In this document: positions 1 through 8,826 of the stretch, in pieces | How the letters are laid out: every line of letters begins with the position of its first letter | Position numbering within the stretch: position 1 is the stretch's first letter | Assembly (NCBI RefSeq): GCF_014651135.1 | Contig: NZ_BMWH01000002.1 | Span: 372,001-436,000, forward strand | Origin: Streptomyces echinoruber | Lineage (GTDB): Bacteria; Actinomycetota; Actinomycetes; Streptomycetales; Streptomycetaceae | DNA: 64,000 nt | Direction: 5' to 3' | The notes under the pieces: generated by a model | Database searches by the model: none | Seen by the model: the letters and a program-made list of their open reading frames with translations, nothing else | What the model was told of the DNA's origin: nothing | Made by a program: the position numbers and the translations under genes

Positions 1-118
1 GCCGCATGTTGCGGCGCAGGCCGTTCAGCACCAGGCGGAGCAGGCTCCCGCCCCGGGCCGGTCCGCTTCTGCCCGGCGGCGCGGGGGCCGGGGTCTTGGC
101 GGTCACATCCGTGCTCAT
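1..118 (-). CDS. mmsB: Sugar ABC transporter permease, N-terminal fragment
   Basis: Only the first 39 codons are in the window; the gene runs off the left edge. The ATG at 118 overlaps the stop of the ATPase gene in an ATGA arrangement, so the two are translationally coupled. The visible residues are a Pro/Ala/Gly-rich cytoplasmic leader followed by [14 protein letters not shown], the usual lead-in to the first membrane helix of XylH/MmsB-type permeases. The permease identity is inferred mainly from position after an MmsA-like ATPase and a ChvE-like receptor. Confidence 0.7.
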   Translation of the reverse strand, partial: MSTDVTAKTPAPAPPGRSGPARGGSLLRLVLNGLRRNMR

Positions 119-1674
119 CGCGTCACCTCTTTGTCCTGCGTGTCCTTGGTCATGTGGCGCATCAGCACTTCCTGCGTGGCCTCGGCCCGCGGCACCTCGC
201 CCGTCAGCCGCCCGGCGGCCATGGTGTAGATGCGGTCGCACATGCCGAGCAGCTCGGGCAGCTCGGAGGAGATGAAGACGACCGCCTTGCCCTGCGCGGC
301 GAGTTGGTCGATGACCGTGTAGATCTCGTACTTGGCGCCCACGTCGATGCCGCGGGTCGGCTCGTCCAGGATCAGCACGTCCGGACCGGCGAAGATCCAC
401 TTGCTGAGGACGACCTTCTGCTGGTTGCCGCCGGACAGCTTGCCCACCGGTTCGAAGACGGTCGGCGCCTTGATGTTCATGGACGTGCGGAAGCCCTCGG
501 CGACCTGCCGCTCCTCGTGCTCGTCGACCACGCCCCGCCGGGCGACCTTGTCCAGCGCGGTCAGCGAGATGTTGCGGTGGATGGTGTCGATCAGGTTCAG
601 GCCGTAGTGCTTGCGGTCCTCCGTGACGTACGCGATGCCGTTCCCGATCGCCTCCGCGACGGTCCGGGTGCGGATCTCCCGGCCGTCCTTGAGGACCGTG
701 CCGCCCGCGTACCGGCCGTAGGAGCGCCCGAAGACGCTCATCGCCAGCTCGGTGCGGCCGGCGCCCATCAGGCCCGCGATGCCGACGATCTCCCCGCGGC
801 GCACGTGCAGCGACACGCCGTCGACCACCTTGCGGTGCTGGTCGATGGGGTGCAGCACGGTCCAGTCGCGGATCTCCAGGGCCGGTGCCGCGCCCTCCTC
901 GGGGCGGTGCGGGGTGCGCTCGGGGAAGCGGTGGTCGAGGTCGCGGCCGACCATGCCGCTGATGATGCGGTCCTCGGTGGTCTCGGGGGCCCGCACGTCG
1001 AGGGTCTCGATGGACCGTCCGTCGCGCAGGATCGTCACCGAGTCGGCGACCCGGCGGATTTCGTTCAGCTTGTGCGAGATGATGATCGAGGTGATGCCCT
1101 GCTTCTTCAACTCCAGGATGAGATCGAGGAGTTTGCCGCTGTCCTCGTCGTTGAGGGCCGCGGTCGGCTCGTCCAGGATCAGCAGCTTCACCTCCTTCGA
1201 CAGGGCCTTGGCGATCTCCACGAGCTGCTGCTTGCCCACGCCGATGTCGGCGACGCGGGTCTCGGGGTGCTCGTCGAGACCGACCCGGCGCAGCAACTGC
1301 GTGGCCCGCCGCAGCGTCTCGTTCCAGTTGATGAACCCGCGCGTGGCGAGCTCGTTGCCCAGGAAGATGTTCTCTGCGATGGACAGATAGGGCACCAGCG
1401 CCAGTTCCTGGTGGATGATGACGATGCCGCGCTGCTCGCTCGCCCGGATGTCCTTGAAGCGGCAGAGCTCTCCCTCGAAGTAGATCTCCCCCTCGTACGT
1501 GCCGTGGGGGTGGACGCCGGAGAGCACCTTCATCAGGGTCGACTTCCCGGCGCCGTTCTCCCCGCAGATGGCGTGGACCTCGCCCTGACGAACCGTCAGC
1601 GTGACGTCCGACAGTGCCTTGACACCGGGAAAGGTCTTGACGATCGAGCGCATCTCCAGGACGGGTCCCGCCAT
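115..1674 (-). CDS. mmsA: Multiple-monosaccharide ABC transporter ATPase (MmsA/XylG-like)
   Basis: A 519-residue tandem ATPase that powers sugar import through the downstream permease. The first nucleotide-binding domain has Walker [10 protein letters not shown] (about residues 38-46), a VGKQQ signature (146-150) and Walker B LLILDEP (164-170). The second has the degenerate P-loop GLMGAGRTE typical of sugar importers and a good LSGGNQQK signature. Length and tandem-domain layout match the MmsA/GguA/XylG family. I chose the ATG at 1674 because GGAAGG lies 7 nt upstream; a TTG five codons earlier is in frame but has no ribosome site. It follows the receptor gene by about 30 bp and overlaps the permease start by 4 bp, so this is one operon. 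Confidence 0.9.
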   Translation of the reverse strand: MAGPVLEMRSIVKTFPGVKALSDVTLTVRQGEVHAICGENGAGKSTLMKVLSGVHPHGTYEGEIYFEGELCRFKDIRASEQRGIVIIHQELALVPYLSIAENIFLGNELATRGFINWNETLRRATQLLRRVGLDEHPETRVADIGVGKQQLVEIAKALSKEVKLLILDEPTAALNDEDSGKLLDLILELKKQGITSIIISHKLNEIRRVADSVTILRDGRSIETLDVRAPETTEDRIISGMVGRDLDHRFPERTPHRPEEGAAPALEIRDWTVLHPIDQHRKVVDGVSLHVRRGEIVGIAGLMGAGRTELAMSVFGRSYGRYAGGTVLKDGREIRTRTVAEAIGNGIAYVTEDRKHYGLNLIDTIHRNISLTALDKVARRGVVDEHEERQVAEGFRTSMNIKAPTVFEPVGKLSGGNQQKVVLSKWIFAGPDVLILDEPTRGIDVGAKYEIYTVIDQLAAQGKAVVFISSELPELLGMCDRIYTMAAGRLTGEVPRAEATQEVLMRHMTKDTQDKEVTR

Positions 1675-1706
1675 GGTCGTGCCTTCCAATCCGTAGGGGC
1701 GGGGGC

Positions 1707-2819
1707 TTACTTGAGCTCGGCCTCGGTGTAGTAGCCGCCGTCGATCAGGACCTTCCGGTAGTTGGTCTTGTCGACGCTCACCGGCTGCAGCAGGTAGGCG
1801 GGCACGACCTTGGTGCCGTTGTCGTACGTCTTGGTGTCGTTGACCTGCGGCTTCTTGCCGTTGAGGACGTCGTCCATCATGGTCGCGGAGACCTCGGCGA
1901 GTTTGCGGGTGTCCTTGTAGACGGTCTGCGTCTGCTCGCCCGCGATGATCGACTTCACCGAGGCCAGCTCGGCGTCCTGCCCGGTGACCACCGGCAGCGG
2001 CTTGCTCTTGGTGCCGTAGCCGTCGGACTTCAGCGCCGACAGGATGCCGATGGAGATGCCGTCGTAGGGCGACAGCACCGCGTCGACCTTGGCGGACTTG
2101 TAGGACTTGGTGAGGATGTCGTCCATGCGCCGCTGCGCGGTGGCGCCGTCCCAGCGCAGGGTGGTGACCTGGTTCAGCCGGGTCTGGCCGGAGCGCACCA
2201 CCAGTTGCTTCTTGTCGAGGTACGGCTTGAGCACGTTCATCGCGCCGCCGAAGAAGTACTTGGTGTTGTTGTCGTCGTTGGAGCCGGCGAACAGCTCGAT
2301 GTTGAAGGGGCCCTTCTTCGAGCCGTCCTTCAGGCCGAGCTTGTCGAGGATGTAGGTGCCCTGCAGCTCGCCGACCTTCTCGTTGTCGAAGGACGCGTAG
2401 TAGTCGACGTTCTTGGTGCCCAGGATCAGCCGGTCGTAGGCGATGACCGGGATGTTCTGGTCCGCGGCCTCCTGCAGGACGTTGTTGAGCGACTTGTTGT
2501 CGATGGCCGCGACGATCAGGCCCTTGACGCCCTGGGTGATGAGGTTCTCGATCTGCGAGACCTGCTGGTCGGGGTCGTCCTCGCCGTAGACCAGCTTGGT
2601 CTTGTAGCCCTTGGCCCGGAGGTTCTTGACGAGGTTGTTGCCGTCGGAGATCCAGCGTTCGGAGGACTTGGTCGGCATGGCGATGCCGATGGTGCCCCCC
2701 TTGGCGCCGCCCTTGTCCTCCTTGCTGCCGCCCTCGCTGTTCTGGCCGCAGGCGGACAGGGTCAGGGCGAGGGACGCGGCGGCGGCTATGGCGGCGAGGG
2801 CGGCTCTGCGATTGCTCAT
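1707..2819 (-). CDS. chvE: Sugar ABC transporter substrate-binding lipoprotein (ChvE-like)
   Basis: A 370-residue periplasmic-binding-fold receptor anchored to the outer face of the membrane. The N-terminus has an Arg-rich n-region, an Ala-rich hydrophobic stretch and the lipobox LSAC with the lipidated Cys at residue 24. The mature part contains the type I binding-protein signatures [15 protein letters not shown] near its start and VIAYDRLI in the hinge region, as in ChvE/GguX receptors for aldoses. The ATG at 2819 has AAGGAAG 7 nt upstream; the longer open frame upstream lacks any sensible start. It is the first gene of the importer operon, and a perfect inverted repeat at 2891-2905 lies in its upstream region. 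The transported sugar cannot be read from sequence; the neighbouring dehydratase suggests a sugar or sugar acid. Confidence 0.9.
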   Translation of the reverse strand: MSNRRAALAAIAAAASLALTLSACGQNSEGGSKEDKGGAKGGTIGIAMPTKSSERWISDGNNLVKNLRAKGYKTKLVYGEDDPDQQVSQIENLITQGVKGLIVAAIDNKSLNNVLQEAADQNIPVIAYDRLILGTKNVDYYASFDNEKVGELQGTYILDKLGLKDGSKKGPFNIELFAGSNDDNNTKYFFGGAMNVLKPYLDKKQLVVRSGQTRLNQVTTLRWDGATAQRRMDDILTKSYKSAKVDAVLSPYDGISIGILSALKSDGYGTKSKPLPVVTGQDAELASVKSIIAGEQTQTVYKDTRKLAEVSATMMDDVLNGKKPQVNDTKTYDNGTKVVPAYLLQPVSVDKTNYRKVLIDGGYYTEAELK

Positions 2820-2890
2820 GGTCGTCTTCCTTGGTGGGGCGCGGGACCTGGACGGGCGGTACCAGGTCGGGTGGAGGGTGGGTGGGTGCG

Positions 2891-2905
2891 TGTCGTTCGA
2901 CGACA
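2891..2905. promoter_or_regulatory. Candidate operator upstream of the sugar importer
   Basis: A perfect inverted repeat with 6-bp arms (TGTCGT/ACGACA) and a 3-bp centre lies about 70 bp upstream of the receptor gene start. Its position suits a repressor site for the chvE-mmsA-mmsB operon, but no regulator gene is visible nearby. The assignment is by symmetry and position only. Confidence 0.35.
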
Positions 2906-2984
2906 GGTGGTGTGGGATTGTGTTCGGCTGCGTCGCGTTTTGTGAAGGGGGTGGGTCAGGAACGTTATGCGGGCGTGTCAAATT

Positions 2985-3088
2985 GCTTCAGTGATCCGGG
3001 CGGCCGAACCGCCTCAGCGAGCCGGGCAGTCGCATCACCTCAGCGGTCCAGGCAGTCGAACCGCTTCAGCGATCCGGGCAGCCGCGAT
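2985..3088. repeat. Four tandem 26-bp repeats across the end of the U32-like gene
   Basis: Four imperfect copies occupy 2985-3010, 3011-3036, 3037-3062 and 3063-3088. All carry TCA at the same offset, which on the minus strand is the stop codon of the gene ending at 3040 (third copy). The two right-hand copies lie within the coding end and the two left-hand ones beyond the stop. Because 26 is not a multiple of 3, each copy is read in a different frame. Confidence 0.85.
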
Positions 3089-4011
3089 CCGAGCGGCGCC
3101 ATGTCGCCGTCGGCGCCGTGCCGCGCCAGCAGGTCCAGGGCCAGGCGCCCGCGCCGCACCCGTTCCCGCGCGGTGGCCAGGGTCACCTCGCGCAAGTGGT
3201 GGCCGTAGGGGTAGATCCCGGGCGCCTTCGACAGGCCGAACTTCAGGTACAGCGGGGCGCCGCGCCGGATCAGCTCGGCCACCTCGTACATCCGCACGTA
3301 GCCGCCGAGGTCGTCCGGCGCCTCGATGTACAGGTCCATCGGGGCCGCCGACACCCGCCGGATCTCGGTGAGGTGATCCGGCGTCAGGTCGCTGGGCACG
3401 TTGATGGAGTCGGCCCCGAGCCGCTCGTAGACGGCGTAGGAGGCGGGGTTGACCGGGCCGATCAGCGCGGAGACCTTCAGTGTCGTGTCGGCCGGGAGGA
3501 GGCCGGCCGTGCGCGCCCGGTGCAGTGTCCACAGCACGCCCTCGTCGGCCACCAGCAGGCACTTGACGCCCAGTTCGGTGGCCCGCACGGCGTCCTCGAC
3601 GCAGCCGGCGAGCGCGTCGTGGCCGCGGGCGCGCAGCCCGGCGCCGCGCGAGTCGCTGCGCACCGAGCCGCCGATGTCCCAGGTGCCGCGCGGGCCGGTG
3701 AACAGGCACAGCTCGATGTCCCGTTCGCGGGTGGCCTCGACCATCTCGGTGATCTCGGCGTCGGTGAGCATCCACACGCCGCTGCCCTGGCTGATCCGGT
3801 GGATCGGCACGTCCAGCCGCGCGGCCTCCTTCAGGACCACCGCCAGCGCCTCCGGCCCCTCGCAGGAGGGGATCTCGGTGCGCCAGCGGCCGCCGCCGGG
3901 GAAGGAGTGCGGCGAGGCGTCGGCGGGGTCGGGGGCGGGTGCGGCCAGACCGAGGGCGGCGAGCACCTGCTGGCCGGGCCGGCGGGCTGCCGGGGCGGAT
4001 GCGTCGGTCAC
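3040..4011 (-). CDS. U32-peptidase-like TIM-barrel protein, function unknown
   Basis: A 323-residue cytoplasmic protein without signal peptide or membrane helix. The pattern of alternating strands and helices (VLKEAARLDVPIHRISQGSG, CLFTGPRG, VKCLLVADEG, LKVSALIGPVNPASYAVYERLGADSINV) is that of a TIM barrel, and the phrase GADSINVPSDLT resembles the U32 peptidase/collagenase-like family. I see no catalytic signature. The GTG start at 4011 has GAAGGA 7 nt upstream. It lies between importer and catabolic genes on the same strand, so a part in the same sugar pathway is likely but the reaction is unknown. The last residues are encoded by a tandem 26-bp repeat, so the C-terminus is probably variable between strains. 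Confidence 0.75.
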   Translation of the reverse strand: MTDASAPAARRPGQQVLAALGLAAPAPDPADASPHSFPGGGRWRTEIPSCEGPEALAVVLKEAARLDVPIHRISQGSGVWMLTDAEITEMVEATRERDIELCLFTGPRGTWDIGGSVRSDSRGAGLRARGHDALAGCVEDAVRATELGVKCLLVADEGVLWTLHRARTAGLLPADTTLKVSALIGPVNPASYAVYERLGADSINVPSDLTPDHLTEIRRVSAAPMDLYIEAPDDLGGYVRMYEVAELIRRGAPLYLKFGLSKAPGIYPYGHHLREVTLATARERVRRGRLALDLLARHGADGDMAPLGSRLPGSLKRFDCLDR

Positions 4012-4025
4012 AGGACGTCCTTCGT

Positions 4026-4041
4026 GTTCGGTATGTCGGAC
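4026..4041. promoter_or_regulatory. Imperfect inverted repeat upstream of the U32-like gene
   Basis: GTTCGGTATGTCGGAC is an imperfect palindrome 15 bp upstream of the U32-like start. It resembles the GTTCG-A-A-A-T-containing motifs upstream of the dehydratase gene at 6369-6396 and may be a second site for the same regulator. The flanking 4065-4160 stretch holds two copies of a 24-bp direct repeat (from 4107 and 4131) and no gene. Confidence 0.35.
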
Positions 4042-4184
4042 AAGGTTCGCGGCTCGGGGCGCGGGTGCCGGGCGGCCGGGGCGGGTGCCTGGCGACCGGG
4101 GACGGGGCCTGGTGGTACGCCGGTGCGGGTGCCTGGTGGTACGCCGGTGCGAGGCCGTCAGGTCACCCCCGTACCGGCGCGCGT

Positions 4185-5189
4185 TCAGGGGTGGAGCAGC
4201 ACCTTGCCCACCTTCGGATCACCGGAGCCCACCAGCTCGATGGCCCGCGCGAACTCGGCCAGCGGCAGGTCGTGCGTCACCAGCGGCAGCGGATCCAGCA
4301 GCCCCGCGGCGAACATCCGCACCGTGTGCGCCCAGGCGTGGGGCGGCGCTCCGAAGACGGTGTGCACCTCGAGCTGCCGCACGACCAGGTCGGTCGGGTC
4401 GAGCCCGTCGGCGCCCGGCGCCGGGATGCCGGTCAGCACCAGCCGTCCGCCGCGCCGCAGCAGCCCGGCCGCGATCCGGGCCGCGTCCGCCGACCCGGCG
4501 GTCTCGATCACCACGTCGACGTCGTCCGGGAGCGGCTGGTCCTTGGTGGAGAAGTCCGTGGCGCCCCAGCGCCGCGCCAACTCCTCCCGGTCCCGCCGGG
4601 TGCCGACGGCCGACAGCGCGCGGGGGGAGACGGCCCGCAGGAACTGCACGGCGAACATGCCGAGCGTGCCGGTGCCCACCACGGCCGCCTTCTCCCCGGG
4701 CCGCACGTTCGCCTTCAGCGCGGCGGCCGCGACGCAGGCGGCGGGTTCGAGGAGGGCGGCGGCCGTCAGGTCGGCGTCCTCGGGCAGCACGTGCAGGAGG
4801 CGGGCCGGCAGGGTCAGCGTCGGCGCCATCGCGCCCGGCTGGGTGAAGCCGGTCTCCTCGTACCCGGCGGTGCACAGCGTCGTCTCGCCGGCGTGGCACC
4901 GGTCGCACACCTGGCAGTTGCGGAAGCCCTCGCCGACGACCTTGCGGCCCACCAGCGCCGCGGGCACCCCGGCGCCCACCGACTCCACCGTCCCCGACCA
5001 CTCGTGACCGGGCGTCAGCGGGTAACGGACGTATCCCTCGGGCCGGTTGCCCTGGTAGACCTCGCGGTCGCTGCCGCAGATCCCGCTCGCGTGCACCCGC
5101 ACCAGCGCCTCGCCCGGACCCGGCTCGCGCGGGGTGTGCGCGGCCAGGTGGAAGGAGCCCGGGGCGTCGACGACGACGGCGGTGCTCAT
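4185..5189 (-). CDS. Zinc-dependent alcohol dehydrogenase, sugar/polyol type
   Basis: A 334-residue medium-chain dehydrogenase. The catalytic zinc set is visible: Cys38 in GICGSD and His62-Glu63 in PGHEW. The structural zinc lobe is Cys92, Cys95, Cys98 and Cys106. A Rossmann region starts at KAAVVGTGTLGMFAVQ, indicating NAD(P) binding. The family includes L-idonate, L-threonine and galactitol-phosphate dehydrogenases. Its ATG overlaps the stop codon of the dehydratase gene (ATGA), so the two are co-translated. Oxidation of a sugar, polyol or sugar acid in the same pathway is the reasonable inference; the exact substrate is not evident. Confidence 0.88.
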   Translation of the reverse strand: MSTAVVVDAPGSFHLAAHTPREPGPGEALVRVHASGICGSDREVYQGNRPEGYVRYPLTPGHEWSGTVESVGAGVPAALVGRKVVGEGFRNCQVCDRCHAGETTLCTAGYEETGFTQPGAMAPTLTLPARLLHVLPEDADLTAAALLEPAACVAAAALKANVRPGEKAAVVGTGTLGMFAVQFLRAVSPRALSAVGTRRDREELARRWGATDFSTKDQPLPDDVDVVIETAGSADAARIAAGLLRRGGRLVLTGIPAPGADGLDPTDLVVRQLEVHTVFGAPPHAWAHTVRMFAAGLLDPLPLVTHDLPLAEFARAIELVGSGDPKVGKVLLHP

Positions 5190-6349
5190 CGGCCGTCCTC
5201 CGGGTTGCGCTTCTCCCAGCCCTCGGCCCACAGGTCGAAGTGGGCGCGCTGCTGCGGGAATTCGGCCGCCGCGTCGGTGTCCAGCTCGACGCCGAGACCG
5301 GGCGCGTCGGAGAGGTGGAAGCAGCCGTCCTCCGGGTTCACCTGCGGCGCGCCCTTGACCACCTGCTTGATCTCCGCGTCCGCGAAGTCGTTGAAGTGTT
5401 CCAGGATCTTGAAGTTCGGCGTGCTGAAGCCCACGTGGAGGCTGGCGGCGGTGAGCACGGAACCGCCCACGTTGTGCGGTGCGACGAGCACGTAGTGCGT
5501 CTCGGCGGTCGCCGCGAGCTTGCGGGTCTCCCAGATGCCGCCGATGTGGCCGAGGTCGGGCTGGATGATGTCCGCGGCCTGGTTCTCGAACAGCTCGCGG
5601 AACTCGATGCGGTCGTGGATGCGCTCCCCGGTCGCCACCGGCTGGTCCACCTTCTCGGCGACCTTCTTCAGCGCCTTGAGGTTCTCCGGCGGCACCGGCT
5701 CCTCCAGCCACGCCGGCTTGAACGGCGCCATCTCCTTGGCCAGCCGCACCGCGGTGGCGGGGGAGAAGCGGCCGTGCATCTCCAGCATCAGCTCCACGTC
5801 CGGGCCGATGGCGTCGCGGACCGCCTCGATGAGCGAGACCGCGTACCGGGTCTGCTCGTGGTCCAGCTCGAAGCGGCCGGTGCCGAACGGGTCGATCTTC
5901 AGCGCCCGGTAGCCGCGGGCGACGACCTCCCGGGCGGCCTTGTGGTACTCCTCCGGGGTGCGCTCGGTGGTGTACCAGCCGTTGGCGTACGCCTTGACCC
6001 GGTCGGTGACCTTGCCGCCCAGCAGCTGCCACACCGGCACGCCCAGCGCCTTGCCCTTGATGTCCCAGCAGGCCGTCTCGACCACGGCGATGCCGGACAT
6101 CACGATCTCGCCCGCTCGGCCGTAGTCGCCGTACTTCATGCGCTTGACGAGGTCTTCCACGGCGAACGGGTCCGAGCCGAGGATGTGGTTCCGCTCGGCC
6201 TCCCTCAGGTAGCCGACGAGGGCGTCGGTGTGTCCCAGCATCCGGGTCTCGCCGACTCCGGTGAGCCCTTCGTCGGTGTGCACCTGGACGTACGTCAGGT
6301 TGCGCCACGGCGTCCCCACCACGTGTGTGCTGATTCCGGTGATGCGCAC
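5186..6349 (-). CDS. Enolase-superfamily sugar-acid dehydratase (galactonate dehydratase-like)
   Basis: A 387-residue mandelate racemase/muconate-lactonizing family protein that would abstract the alpha proton of a sugar acid and expel water to give a 2-keto-3-deoxy product. The N-terminal capping domain is followed by a barrel with Lys151 in KIDPFG, Glu190-x-His192 in MLEMHGRFS, Glu216-Glu217 in LEEPVPPEN, Glu242 in GERIHDR, Asp265 in QPDLGHIGG and His292 in APHN. These resemble the metal and acid/base residues of D-galactonate dehydratase-type enzymes, but related specificities (fuconate, tartrate, galactarate) cannot be excluded. The GTG at 6349 is preferred because GAGGGG lies 9 nt upstream; the open frame upstream lacks family similarity. 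It heads the unit with the dehydrogenase. Confidence 0.85.
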   Translation of the reverse strand: MRITGISTHVVGTPWRNLTYVQVHTDEGLTGVGETRMLGHTDALVGYLREAERNHILGSDPFAVEDLVKRMKYGDYGRAGEIVMSGIAVVETACWDIKGKALGVPVWQLLGGKVTDRVKAYANGWYTTERTPEEYHKAAREVVARGYRALKIDPFGTGRFELDHEQTRYAVSLIEAVRDAIGPDVELMLEMHGRFSPATAVRLAKEMAPFKPAWLEEPVPPENLKALKKVAEKVDQPVATGERIHDRIEFRELFENQAADIIQPDLGHIGGIWETRKLAATAETHYVLVAPHNVGGSVLTAASLHVGFSTPNFKILEHFNDFADAEIKQVVKGAPQVNPEDGCFHLSDAPGLGVELDTDAAAEFPQQRAHFDLWAEGWEKRNPEDGR

Positions 6350-6368
6350 GACAGTCGCCCCTCGTTGT

Positions 6369-6396
6369 GTTCGAAATTTCGTCACACGTTCGAAAT
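6369..6396. promoter_or_regulatory. Repeated operator-like motif upstream of the dehydratase
   Basis: Two exact copies of GTTCGAAAT lie 19 bp apart (6369-6377 and 6388-6396). The first is part of the perfect palindrome CGAAATTTCG at 6372-6381. A 19-bp period places the motifs close to two helical turns apart, as expected for cooperative repressor binding. It lies 20-50 bp upstream of the GTG start. A catabolic repressor (IclR, GntR or LacI type) is plausible; none is encoded adjacent. Confidence 0.5.
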
Positions 6397-6551
6397 GCTG
6401 GCGTGACAGTAAGGAGGGGGCGGGAGGGGTGTCAATGGGGCGGACGAGTAACGGTTTCGGCAAGCCGTTCGACGATTGCTTCGCTTCCCCACGTGATTTT
6501 CACAGGAACCTCTAGGCACGTTATCCGCCGGGAACCTACTCTTCCCGCGTC

Positions 6552-7625
6552 ATGGACTACTGCCACGCCTGTCAACGTCACCTCAACGGCGCACTCGCCT
6601 GCCCGGGCTGCGGTGTGCCGGTGGAGACGCTGCGCGCGTACGCCCCCGCGCAGGGCGGACCGTACCCGGGCCGCGTGCCCGCGTACGCGTACGCCCACGC
6701 GGGCGCGGGCGACGGCGTCCGGTACGACGAGGCGGGCGCGGCGCCCTCCGGGGCCGTCCACGGCCACCAGGGCACCGCCTTCGGCGCCGGGGCCGGGGAG
6801 CCGTACGCGGCCGAGGGGCCGTACGACGGCCGGTCGGCGCACGGTGCCGAGCCGCCGCCGTACGCCGGCGAGCAGGCGTACCGCGACGGGCCGGGGTACG
6901 ACGGCGAGGACGTCCCCGGCGACGACGGCTACGACACCCACGACGACGGCTACGACGACGACCCGGACCCGGACCGGCCGGCGGACGGCGGCGACGCTCC
7001 CGCCCCGCACGGCCGCGCCGCCGGGCGCCGGGGTTCCGGGCGCGGGCGGGACGCGGAGGAGTGGTCCGCCGAGGTGAGCCGGCGCGACCGCAAGGCCGCC
7101 GCGCACCGCAGACGCAGACGCCGCACGCTCCTGGTCACCGCCGGCTTCGTCCTCGCGGCGGGCGGCCTGAGCCTGGCCGAACTCGGCACGGACGCCCCGC
7201 TGTTCTCCAGCCCCGACCCGGCGCCGGCCGGCGGCGCCACCGCGGAGGGCGGCGTGGACGCGACACGGACCGGTGAGACGGCCCGGCCGCTCGACGGCAC
7301 GGCGGGCGCCGGCGGCGGCACCGGGACGGCCTCGGCGAGCGCCTCGGCGTCCCCCTCGGCCTCGACGTCCAAGGCGGCCGGGGACAAGGAAAAGGAAAAG
7401 GACTCCGCCTCGCCGAGCGCGACCCGGAGCGCCTCCGGCACGACCGCGACGGCGACGACCGGCACGGGGACGGGCGGCACCACCGGCGGCGCCGCCTCCG
7501 AGCCCACCGCCCCGGCCACCGGCCGGCCGGCGAACACCCCGACCGCCGAACCGACCTCCCGGAAACCCGACCCGGCCCCGACCCCGACCAAGACGTGCGA
7601 CCGCTTCCTGTGGTGGTGCACCTGA
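6552..7625 (+). CDS. Zinc-ribbon single-pass membrane protein, unknown function
   Basis: A 357-residue protein of three parts. The N-terminus is a short zinc ribbon (YCHACQ...CPGCG, four Cys in the first 22 residues). Residues of about 35-150 are Gly/Tyr/Asp-rich low complexity. After a basic stretch comes one hydrophobic helix (LLVTAGFVLAAGGLSLAEL, about 197-215) and a Ser/Thr/Ala/Pro-rich extracellular tail that ends in CDRFLWWC. The architecture implies a cytoplasmic metal-binding end and a wall-spanning outer tail. The terminal Cys pair around an aromatic core is striking and presumably functional. No enzymatic domain is recognisable. It is transcribed divergently from the dehydratase operon. 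Confidence 0.8.
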   Translation: MDYCHACQRHLNGALACPGCGVPVETLRAYAPAQGGPYPGRVPAYAYAHAGAGDGVRYDEAGAAPSGAVHGHQGTAFGAGAGEPYAAEGPYDGRSAHGAEPPPYAGEQAYRDGPGYDGEDVPGDDGYDTHDDGYDDDPDPDRPADGGDAPAPHGRAAGRRGSGRGRDAEEWSAEVSRRDRKAAAHRRRRRRTLLVTAGFVLAAGGLSLAELGTDAPLFSSPDPAPAGGATAEGGVDATRTGETARPLDGTAGAGGGTGTASASASASPSASTSKAAGDKEKEKDSASPSATRSASGTTATATTGTGTGGTTGGAASEPTAPATGRPANTPTAEPTSRKPDPAPTPTKTCDRFLWWCT

Positions 7626-7754
7626 GGCGCACCCCGCCGACGGGGGCACGCGCCGGCCGCGTACCGCGGGTACGGCATGGCGGCCGGCGCGGCGGCGCAC
7701 CGGGCCGTCCCGGCGGCGAGGCCGGGACCGGCGCCCGCAACGGTGCGGCGAGGG

Positions 7755-7775
7755 GACCGGACGGTGGGTCCGGTC
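7755..7775. terminator. Hairpin at a convergent junction
   Basis: GACCGGAC and GTCCGGTC form a perfect 8-bp stem with a 5-nt loop, between the zinc-ribbon gene and the convergent small membrane-protein gene. There is no T-tract. The last bases overlap the stop codon at 7774. The preceding 130 bp hold nothing else I recognise. Confidence 0.45.
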
Positions 7776-8130
7776 ATGACCGATTCTCCCGGGGGCGGGC
7801 TGCCGGAGGCCGGTTCTGGCGAGGGGGCGCCGGATGCCGGCGCCGCACGGTCGCGCCGACGCCGGTGCAGACGACCGTCAGTCCCAGGAAGACGGCGATG
7901 GACGGGTTGACGAAGGCGGGCACCAGGTCGTACGACGCGTTGCACTTCTGCGTGAGCGGGAAGAGCCGCTCGTCGTCGAGGGCGTAGGCCGGGTCGTACC
8001 GCTGGTGGAGGACCGTGGTGCAGAACTCCTTCTTGTCCGGCACGACCATGCGCCATGCGCCGTATCCGGACATCAGTGCCGCGAGGAGCAGGGAGATCCC
8101 CGCCGCGACGATCCAGTTCCGGGACCTCAC
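7774..8130 (-). CDS. Small two-helix membrane protein
   Basis: A 118-residue protein starting at GTG 8130, with GGAGGAAAC immediately upstream. It has a first helix (WIVAAGISLLLAALMSGYGAW), an extracellular loop containing two Cys (EFCTTVLHQRYDP and QKCNAS) and a second helix (PSIAVFLGLTVVCTGVGA), followed by a basic Pro/Arg-rich cytoplasmic tail. The loop cysteines could form a disulfide. The family is not one I can name. No operon partner is close: the MarR gene starts more than 200 bp upstream and the gene convergent to it is unrelated. Confidence 0.75.
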   Translation of the reverse strand: MRSRNWIVAAGISLLLAALMSGYGAWRMVVPDKKEFCTTVLHQRYDPAYALDDERLFPLTQKCNASYDLVPAFVNPSIAVFLGLTVVCTGVGATVRRRHPAPPRQNRPPAARPRENRS

Positions 8131-8351
8131 CGTTTCCTCCGTACCGTCCTGCCGCGAGCTCTCGGACCCGTTCTCCGCATGTCGCGCGGGTCCCGGGTGT
8201 TCTCGTCGGGCCGGACCGCCCCGTCGCGGCCGCCGGGACCGGCCTCGCTCATCGGCCCGGTGACCGCGAGGCCGGGGGCGGCGTCGCAGCCGCCGTCGAC
8301 GCCGTCTTCGCGGCACCCCGTGCGGCGGCGGGCGCCGTGGGCGATCCGGGA

Positions 8352-8798
8352 TCAGACCGGCGGCTCCAGCATCCGCCGCAGCAGGCCCCGCAGGGCCTCC
8401 CGCTCCCCCTCCGACAGCCCCGCCAGCGGCTCGCGCGCGAAGCGCAGGGAGTCCCGGATCTCGCGGGCCACCTGCCGGCCCTCGCCCGTGGCGGCGGCGA
8501 GCTTCACGCGCCGGTCGGCCGGGTCCGGGCGGCGCTCGACCAGTCCGCGCGCCTCCAGCCGGTCCACGATGCCGGTGACGTTGGACGGCTCGCACTTCAG
8601 GCGCTGGGCGAGCCGGCGCATCGGCAGCGGCTCCAGGGAGAGCAGGCTCAGCAGCCGCGCCTGGGCGCCGGTGAGGGCGTGGGCGGCGGCGGCCTCCTCG
8701 TAGTCGGCGTGGAAGCGGGCCACGACCTCCCCGATGAGTTCGACGACCTCCAGGGTCAGGGCGTCGGGGCGGCGGGTCTTCGGCGGGGTGGCGGTCAT
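8352..8798 (-). CDS. MarR-family transcriptional regulator
   Basis: A 148-residue winged-helix protein. The central region LTGAQARLLSLLSLEPLPMRRLAQRLKCEPSNVTGIVDRLEARGLVERRPDPADRRVK holds the helix-turn-helix and the DRR wing motif typical of MarR proteins; long N- and C-terminal helices form the dimer interface. The single Cys in the recognition helix region (KCEPSN) could allow redox or electrophile sensing. It is divergent from an enone/quinone-type reductase gene, with a perfect palindrome at 8827-8841 in the shared intergenic region, so it probably represses that reductase and itself. Confidence 0.9.
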   Translation of the reverse strand: MTATPPKTRRPDALTLEVVELIGEVVARFHADYEEAAAAHALTGAQARLLSLLSLEPLPMRRLAQRLKCEPSNVTGIVDRLEARGLVERRPDPADRRVKLAAATGEGRQVAREIRDSLRFAREPLAGLSEGEREALRGLLRRMLEPPV

Positions 8799-8826
8799 GG
8801 GTCCAGGGTACCCGTTTGCTTGACAA

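Noticed and set aside
1675..1689. TTG start for mmsA
   Set aside because: No ribosome site upstream, and the region contains the GGAAGG used by the ATG at 1674.
3118..5007. A 629-codon plus-strand frame over the sugar genes
   Set aside because: Antisense shadow of well-supported minus-strand enzymes; no recognisable domain.
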